Origin: Candidatus Omnitrophota bacterium
Lineage (GTDB): Bacteria; Omnitrophota; Gorgyraeia; Zapsychrales; Fredricksoniimonadaceae
Assembly: GCA_021731625.1 (NCBI GenBank)
Contig: JAKFXC010000038.1
Coordinates: forward strand, 1-33,245
DNA: 33,245 nucleotides
Reading direction: 5' to 3'
The translations under genes and the position numbers were made by a program. The notes under the pieces were generated by a model. The model ran no database searches. It was not told where the DNA came from and saw nothing but the letters and a program-made list of their open reading frames with translations. Below, piece by piece: positions 33,001 to 33,245 of the stretch; the first letter of the stretch is position 1, and each line of letters begins with the position of its first letter.

Positions 33001-33245
33001 AGCTGTCCGGCTCAGAAGCAAAAACGGCCGATGTGACAGGTGGGATTCCTGTTGCCCGCACTAATATAAATACTTTCGAATCAATCAAATCCAGAATCAA
33101 TCAATTCATCAGCAACCAGGGGGGTATGTCATGGTCAACGATCTTCGTTTCCAACATGTCATTAAGATCCAAAGCATCGATAGCCAAATTGCTACAGCTC
33201 GCGACTCGTACGACCGAATCCACATTTATCTTATGGTTAACCACA
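1..33245 (+). CDS. Giant multidomain protein with two SecA-like motors, internal fragment (both ends outside the window)
   Basis: This single reading frame is open across the whole window: 11,081 complete codons from base 3 with no stop; bases 1-2 finish a codon that cannot be a stop because it ends in tg. Neither start nor terminator is present, so the true protein is longer. Two regions carry ordered SecA-type ATPase motifs (about 12000-14270 and 26880-28560) and two carry HExxH motifs (17088 and 19335). There is a hydrophobic Gly/Ala-rich block (6459-7733), at least five families of degenerate internal repeats, and Pro/Ala-rich or charged linkers between blocks. Only eight cysteines were found, all in close pairs. 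Known comparators are giant proteins of Omnitrophota; membership is inferred from size and architecture, not from a database match. Function is unproven; a cell-contact, attachment, translocation or predation machine is the best guess. Confidence 0.9.
1230..1247 (+). other. CX4C loop (cysteine pair 1)
   Basis: The codons spell C-T-G-D-G-C followed by F. A second CX4C with the same Gly and acidic pattern and the same following Phe lies at 2631. Paired cysteines in a protein otherwise almost free of them suggest a disulfide or a small metal-binding loop. Confidence 0.7.
2631..2648 (+). other. CX4C loop (cysteine pair 2)
   Basis: The codons spell C-K-G-E-D-C followed by F-S-I-Y. It matches the loop at 1230 in spacing, in the acidic residue before the second Cys and in the following Phe, so the two loops may be homologous positions in two diverged repeats. 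Confidence 0.7.
3126..5540 (+). repeat. Three to four degenerate tandem beta modules of about 290 residues
   Basis: Three units can be aligned by eye: A at about 3126-3670, B at 3990-4580 and C at 4854-5375, with a partial D at 5388-5540. Units B and C start with QRLI-SL-(T/S)PF, then a QDQ element, and reach YFD--GRLD(Y/F) at 4164 and 5022. They continue with T(L/M)-L-HS and an Asn/Gly turn, and close with P-(S/N)QGDLV(L/F)L at about 4542 and 5340. Unit A keeps YFN-VGELFF at 3294 and the later FDAKGNVNISVNE turn. The B-to-C spacing is 864 bases (288 codons). Similarity is at protein level and DNA is diverged, so this is an old duplication under selection. A Lys/Glu/Asp-rich helical spacer (4620-4760) separates B from C. 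The fold is probably beta-rich; I do not recognise the family. Confidence 0.7.
5580..6420 (+). other. Charged helical region before the hydrophobic block
   Basis: Residues 1860-2140 are mainly Lys/Glu/Asp/Ala/Leu-rich and look alpha-helical, starting with a KAKK-rich helix right after the last beta module. They include amphipathic heptad-like runs near 5940-6110. I recognise no family. By position it links the beta modules to the membrane-like block. Confidence 0.45.
6420..8190 (+). other. Hydrophobic Gly/Ala-rich block with about seven candidate membrane segments
   Basis: Hydrophobic stretches of about 17-25 residues without charges, or nearly so, lie at 6459-6518, 6561-6611, 6663-6716, 7041-7106, 7344-7415, 7473-7526 and 7680-7733. 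Between them are short polar or basic loops and an Ala/Gly/Arg helix (7140-7240). Several segments are rich in small residues (GAIFGAAMGT, GAGFTGAG, AGSGALWG), as in tightly packed membrane helices or pore-forming hairpins. Trp and aromatic residues flank several of them. This is the only extended hydrophobic block in the window, so it is the best candidate for anchoring the protein in a membrane or inserting into a target membrane. Some segments may instead be the buried core of a helical bundle; a topology prediction would separate these. Confidence 0.55.
8190..9720 (+). other. Helical region after the hydrophobic block, family not recognised
   Basis: Residues 2730-3240 are mostly amphipathic helix with many Asn, Gln, Ala and His residues, including a hydrophobic stretch near 8394-8450. 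The part 8950-9480 reads as a run of short helices separated by Asn/Asp/Ser turns. A short basic-aromatic patch (LLRDRNGEVWRV, 9540-9575) and a strand-like segment follow before the linker. No catalytic motif is seen. Confidence 0.4.
9765..10035 (+). other. Pro/Ala/Gln linker running into a charged helix
   Basis: The first part is Pro, Ser, Lys and Gln rich with repeated P-x-P and K-P spacing, as in an extended disordered linker. From about 9920 it changes to an Arg/Ala/Glu helix with almost no turn-forming residues (RAQKERE, EEAERQEA), likely a single alpha-helix or coiled coil. It separates the membrane-like half from the first motor and could act as a spacer. Confidence 0.6.
10035..11990 (+). 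other. Charged helical region upstream of motor 1
   Basis: Residues 3345-3996 are rich in Glu, Lys, Arg, Ala and Asp and contain several coiled-coil-like stretches (10830-11060, 11390-11460 and 11560-11960). A Pro-rich turn lies near 11170-11240. The final helices run straight into the first motor. I do not recognise a domain; this part may be a scaffold or regulatory arm for the ATPase. Confidence 0.45.
11990..14270 (+). other. SecA-like DEAD-type motor 1 (SF2 ATPase)
   Basis: Motifs occur in SecA order. A Gln-containing EGQFSVM element lies upstream of a Walker A, MPMGAGKST (12147-12173). Walker B is ITDEH (12438-12452). Motif III is LSATPGSAWSTLEELGF (13173), matching the position and pattern of SecA LSGMTGTA. 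Motif V is ILGSMSAGTN (13677-13706), compare SecA ATNMAGRGTD. Motif VI is QIFGRFVTQDP (14013), compare SecA QLRGRSGRQGDP. SecA is the cytosolic ATPase that drives preproteins through SecYEG. The span of about 700 residues is right for SecA motor domains plus an insertion. Odd: the second motif VI arginine is replaced by Thr, which may weaken ATP hydrolysis. Other SF2 helicases are possible, but the motif V/VI pattern favours SecA. Confidence 0.75.
14340..16260 (+). other. Beta-rich region downstream of motor 1
   Basis: After a short helix and the CX2C loop, residues 4990-5420 alternate hydrophobic and charged positions with many Asp/Asn/Gly turns, typical of beta sheets. Strand-rich stretches include 15000-15110 and 15130-15360; a helix lies at 15460-15560. 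The acidic stretch 16110-16160 (SEDGENF, DRDEDEF) could bind calcium, but no standard EF-hand or RTX spacing is visible. No known family is recognised. Confidence 0.4.
14745..14756 (+). other. CX2C loop (cysteine pair 3)
   Basis: The codons spell C-T-T-C just downstream of the first SecA-like motor. CX2C could be a redox-active or structural disulfide or half of a zinc site; no second CX2C lies nearby to complete a zinc knuckle. Confidence 0.6.
16260..17160 (+). other. Zinc-metallopeptidase-like region 1 (HELGH)
   Basis: Codons 17088-17102 spell HELGH, a full HExxH, inside a Gly-rich amphipathic context (GVGEHELGHGIYRAAGL). HExxH is the zinc-binding catalytic helix of many metallopeptidases: the two His bind zinc and Glu activates water. 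The preceding region (16260-17050) is helical and strand mixed, with a helix just before the motif. A third zinc ligand is not obvious, since the chain passes quickly into the tandem repeat at 17163. Chance HExxH motifs do occur, but two with typical surroundings in one protein are less likely to be chance. The substrate is unknown; cell-wall or surface proteins, or autoprocessing, are possibilities. Confidence 0.5.
17163..17780 (+). repeat. Tandem repeat of about 118 residues next to HELGH
   Basis: Two adjacent copies start at 17163 and 17529. Both keep HPV(W/F)GEG(I/V)W, QVF(L/I)G and KPT(N/D)FVV-D-N--VVE, and each ends in an Asp-rich stretch with a conserved (D)DA. The offset is 354 bases. 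DNA is diverged, so this is an old duplication. The copies are joined by a basic Pro/Ala linker (17430-17520). The pattern suggests a small beta domain, perhaps for binding substrate beside the peptidase-like motif. Confidence 0.75.
17790..19190 (+). other. Helical region between the two HExxH motifs
   Basis: Residues 5930-6396 are dominated by amphipathic helices. A strongly charged coiled-coil-like stretch lies at 18680-18780 (Arg/Lys/Glu, many Ala), followed by a Pro/Gly turn at 18795-18845. No family is recognised. By position it is the spacer between the two peptidase-like motifs and may belong to the second one's N-terminal lobe. Confidence 0.4.
19190..19560 (+). other. Zinc-metallopeptidase-like region 2 (HELRH)
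   Basis: Codons 19335-19349 spell HELRH in the helix context FLRTYMHELRHALEIVDP. A strand-like segment ending GISGIAVDRN lies just upstream. A strand before the HExxH helix and Ala-Leu after it are usual for zinc metallopeptidases. The third ligand is not certain; a helix with Asp, Glu and His (YLDHLEYD, about 19455) lies downstream and could supply one. Sequence around this motif does not resemble that around 17088, so these are probably two different domains rather than copies. Confidence 0.5.
19560..20870 (+). other. Mixed alpha/beta region, family not recognised
   Basis: Residues 6520-6957 begin helical and become strand-rich from about 20040, with segments such as AVYFNGHEMPVVMNP, RIVRVDAQID and EYVVMLTP. 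A second strand-rich part (20560-20860) ends at VLVVTPTADLFLIN. No catalytic motif is visible. It could be the C-terminal lobe of the peptidase-like region or an independent binding domain. Confidence 0.35.
20880..21340 (+). other. Proline-rich linker with the CX7C loop
   Basis: The sequence is rich in Pro, Asp, Ser and Gly with clusters such as APPDDSNVPPD and LPPEPPDDSEPPAD, interrupted by one short amphipathic helix (KGVIGSMSKFFGM, about 21010). It ends with the cysteine pair at 21198. Such composition is typical of extended disordered linkers; it introduces the duplicated domain that follows. Confidence 0.6.
21198..21224 (+). other. CX7C loop (cysteine pair 4)
   Basis: Two cysteines seven residues apart sit in a Ser/Gly/Arg loop at the end of a proline-rich linker. 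The second is followed by Phe, as in pairs 1 and 2. Confidence 0.6.
21360..22620 (+). repeat. Tandem duplication of a 232-residue domain
   Basis: Copy 1 runs about 21360-21925 and copy 2 about 22060-22620. Aligned elements include AxRIA(R/K)EA-L-D, E--(Q/K)-L-(E/D)(K/E)G, V(N)xDN(L/V)QVP, VNAVL-K-GF, the nearly identical RYFKGMN at 21696 and 22392 (offset 696 bases), FID-KGR and YxRAILK. Identity is clear in protein but not in DNA. Spacing of the landmarks is constant, so this is one unequal duplication of a complete domain. The fold looks alpha/beta with a conserved Asn-Pro/Tyr-Phe core. I do not recognise it as a known family. Confidence 0.85.
22590..22661 (+). other. Hydrophobic Ala-rich stretch resembling a signal peptide
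   Basis: Right after the second duplicate lies a Met-Leu start, a Lys, a run rich in Ala and Leu (AALALAAALNI), then G-T-G-A-R-A. It looks like the n-, h- and c-regions of a short signal peptide but has no ribosome binding site and lies deep inside the open frame. It may be a hydrophobic linker or membrane-associated helix. Confidence 0.35.
22680..23220 (+). other. Beta-sandwich-like region
   Basis: Residues 7560-7740 show alternating strands and Pro/Gly/Asp turns, for example ATLEFHVVDNP, VSYVLSVKVSDPEDP and KLWVRVRPDVYDELF. The pattern resembles immunoglobulin-like or other small beta-sandwich domains common in surface proteins. No family assignment can be made by eye. Confidence 0.4.
23244..23333 (+). 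other. Internal signal-peptide-like segment ending in AQA
   Basis: An in-frame ATG at 23244 is followed by a basic Thr/Lys stretch (MATKTTKAKT), a hydrophobic core (AAIVAGTALASII) and SGRQAQA, an A-x-A pattern like a signal-peptidase I site. This matches the three-part layout of a Sec signal peptide. Upstream, AGAGG-type purines lie about 20 bases from the ATG, too far for a good ribosome binding site. It may mark where an ancestral exported protein was fused into the giant frame, or be a membrane helix that only looks like a signal. Confidence 0.45.
23700..24460 (+). repeat. Duplicated beta/alpha module of about 136 residues
   Basis: Copy 1 (about 23700-24085) and copy 2 (about 24108-24455) each have strands, then a landmark TPKAF(I/V)L at 23871 and 24279 (offset 408 bases), then (L/I)---(G/D) strands and a closing helix of the type AVR--(D/Q)-(L/M)(K/Q). 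Similarity outside the landmark is weak but the order of elements is kept. The family is not recognised. Confidence 0.65.
24660..25120 (+). other. Coiled-coil helix
   Basis: The sequence is dominated by Ala, Glu, Gln, Lys and Arg with heptad-like Leu/Val/Ile spacing (LEAQAQELEAKLAQ, DKVREISEKVRRQVEEARAK) and almost no Gly or Pro until about 25010. An Ala/Lys/Pro stretch then leads into another basic helix. A long coiled coil of this type usually gives oligomerisation or a rigid spacer. Confidence 0.65.
25200..26290 (+). other. All-helical domain before the second motor
   Basis: Residues 8400-8760 form a compact series of amphipathic helices with few strands (for example FAREITYGMLKDSRDVVNRA and HTFYAYLALHYARLIAA). 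No known motif is visible. It may be a scaffold for motor 2, comparable in place to the charged helical region before motor 1. Confidence 0.4.
26290..26790 (+). other. Pro/Ser/Asp linker with a repeated Tyr-x-Met-Gly-Ser element
   Basis: This low-complexity linker is rich in Pro, Gln, Thr, Ser and Asp. It contains PYRMGSEEDYGSG at about 26300 and ADYAMGSSDSSGDYAM at about 26674, a repeated Y-x-M-G-S plus acidic D/E-Y element. A basic helix (DRKTKTSRKEIEK) leads into motor 2. Confidence 0.5.
26880..28560 (+). other. SecA-like DEAD-type motor 2 (SF2 ATPase)
   Basis: Motif I reads RIAKAETGIGKTL (26922-26960), very close to SecA IAEMKTGEGKTL. Walker B is LYLDETSYVRSE (27396), in the place of SecA VDEVDSILIDE. 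A motif IV-like strand RPVVFTDS starts at 28215. Motif V is VYVSLPTFSRGYG (28368). Motif VI is QLVGRNHRKAGNLGSR (28470), matching SecA QLRGRSGRQGDPGSSR, with both arginines kept. Between motifs II and IV is an insertion of about 200 residues where SecA carries its preprotein cross-linking domain; here it holds a DWQKR repeat copy. SecA uses ATP to push unfolded polypeptide through a channel. A long helical tail follows, as SecA has its helical scaffold and wing domains. Motor 2 looks more intact than motor 1. Confidence 0.8.
27567..27821 (+). repeat. DWQKR module, copy 1 (inside motor 2)
   Basis: It starts I-G-L-A-K-D-E-N-D-W-Q-K-R and keeps KGEA(L/V)(I/V)WY, FLVS-A(V/I), a helix with VY-AL, and LTL----L--V, shared with the copy at 30642. 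The later half (helix, turn, helix, then two strands) resembles a winged helix-turn-helix, but this is only a shape impression. It sits in the motor insertion between Walker B and motif IV. Confidence 0.75.
28560..30260 (+). other. Long helical tail of motor 2
   Basis: Residues 9520-10086 are almost entirely amphipathic helix. They begin with a Glu/Lys/Ala/Val helix right after motif VI and continue through many 15-25-residue helices such as YTHFLFDLYAR-type and RILFREQAGWYGG segments. A His-containing helix with HELLSTQEH (30121) lacks the second zinc His of HExxH. By position, the first part (28560-29100) could be the helical scaffold and wing equivalent of SecA; the rest is unassigned. Confidence 0.45.
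30240..30640 (+). other. Charged linker between the helical tail and the second DWQKR copy
   Basis: Asp/Glu/Lys-rich helices (30300-30450) pass into a Lys-rich then Asn/Ser/Gly-rich turn (30470-30540). The DWQKR copy follows. No domain is recognised. Confidence 0.45.
30642..30857 (+). repeat. DWQKR module, copy 2
   Basis: It aligns with 27567-27821: ISLAKDKGDWQKR, NKGEAVVWYED, FLVSTAIANR, VYNALQNGIIN and LTLDADLRIVG. It is shorter by about 13 residues because the first copy has an extra loop after WYD. The two copies lie about 3.07 kb apart with no other repeat between them, so one was probably copied into or out of motor 2. Confidence 0.75.
30960..31600 (+). other. Acidic and coiled-coil region
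   Basis: The sequence is rich in Glu, Lys, Val, Pro and Ala. A Val/Glu-rich part (31200-31330) leads to a charged helix with Gln and Ala (31380-31500, EEEYRQLLDDIQAEHLQEEQ). No motif is recognised. It bridges the last ordered module and the low-complexity end. Confidence 0.45.
31600..33060 (+). repeat. Ser/Arg/Ala/Val/Asn low-complexity region with altered codon use
   Basis: An Asn/Thr/Ala-rich stretch (31617-31695) opens the region, which then becomes Ser, Arg, Gly, Val and Ala rich with many S-R, E-G and S-L-S steps. Between 32103 and 32288 all nine Val codons are gta and ten of eleven Ala codons are gca, while gta and gca are rare in the preceding tens of kilobases. The frame stays open, so it is probably translated, as a disordered tail or linker. 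It might be recent or repeat-derived sequence. Confidence 0.6.
32581..32852 (+). repeat. Imperfect tandem DNA repeat in the Ser/Arg region
   Basis: The 19-base cacgttctcggagtctgtc occurs at 32581 and 32770, and aacgttagtttctaggatt at 32621 and 32834. The first pair is 189 bases apart and the second 213, so one copy holds a 24-base insertion that keeps the frame. Encoded landmarks are RSRSLSS and TLVSRI. The 8-base agtctgtc occurs four times (32592, 32781, 32880, 32976), each reading S-L-S. These are the clearest nucleotide-level repeats in the window. Confidence 0.85.
33119..33244 (+). other. Six-G run and an alternative +2 frame at the window end
   Basis: After the G6 run (33119-33124) the main frame stays open to the end of the window, reading Ser- and Thr-rich sequence. 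In the next frame (+2) an ATG at 33131 lies six bases after the G-run, which could serve as a Shine-Dalgarno site, and opens 38 codons beginning MVNDLRFQHVIKIQSIDSQ. That sequence looks protein-like. It could be a new gene overlapping the end of the giant frame, or the true continuation if a G is missing from the homopolymer, or chance. Confidence 0.4.

Noticed and set aside
1-33245. CRISPR array, insertion sequence, tRNA or rRNA
   Set aside because: No regularly spaced identical repeats, terminal inverted repeats with a transposase, or RNA-gene signatures were seen, and the main coding frame leaves no intergenic space.
1-33245. Non-ribosomal peptide or polyketide synthase as the reason for the large size
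   Set aside because: No adenylation, condensation, ketosynthase or carrier-protein motifs appear; the recognisable motifs are of SecA/SF2 and HExxH type.

Overview
The whole window is the inside of one gene. On the + strand, in the frame whose codons start at positions divisible by 3, I translated every line from base 3 to base 33245 and met no stop codon: 11,081 consecutive sense codons, with neither the real start nor the stop inside the window. Random sequence of this length would hold roughly 500 stops in a frame. The translation also reads as real protein throughout, with recognisable motifs, degenerate internal repeats and natural linkers. There is no intergenic stretch, and I see no RNA gene, CRISPR array or insertion sequence. 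All shorter ORFs in other frames look like shadows. Residue numbers below are window-relative (residue n = codon starting at base 3n).

Organism: base composition is moderate by eye. A bacterial protein of at least 11,000 residues that carries ATPase-motor and protease motifs and is not a surface-repeat or NRPS/PKS protein best fits the giant proteins described from Omnitrophota (candidate division OP3), tiny and partly predatory or epibiotic bacteria. From memory, one of about 39,700 residues is known from Ca. Velamenicoccus archaeovorus. This assignment is an inference from gene architecture; no marker gene is present.

Layout: (1) 1-5590, beta-rich region ending in at least three copies of a degenerate ~290-residue module. 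(2) 5590-9540, glycine/alanine-rich hydrophobic region with about seven candidate membrane segments, then helices. (3) 9720-12000, disordered linker and charged helical region. (4) 12000-14270, first SecA-like (SF2, DEAD-type) motor. (5) 14340-16260, beta-rich region. (6) 16260-17160, region ending in a first HExxH zinc-peptidase-like motif, followed by a ~118-residue tandem repeat. (7) 17790-19190, helical region. (8) 19190-19560, second HExxH motif. (9) 19560-21340, unrecognised region and proline-rich linker. (10) 21360-22620, a 232-residue tandem duplication. (11) 22590-24460, two signal-peptide-like hydrophobic stretches and a 136-residue repeated beta module. (12) 24660-26790, coiled coil, helical domain and linker. 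(13) 26880-28560, second SecA-like motor with unusually complete motifs, followed by a long helical tail. (14) 30240-33245, charged and then Ser/Arg/Ala/Val low-complexity sequence with different codon use and short DNA repeats.

How it may work (inference): two ATP-driven SecA-type motors, two metallopeptidase-type motifs and a hydrophobic region sit in one chain. The segment holds only eight cysteines, all in four closely spaced pairs, as in proteins that fold outside the cytoplasm. This suggests a membrane-spanning or exported machine for attachment, translocation or degradation at a contact surface. Which parts sit on which side of a membrane cannot be settled from sequence alone.
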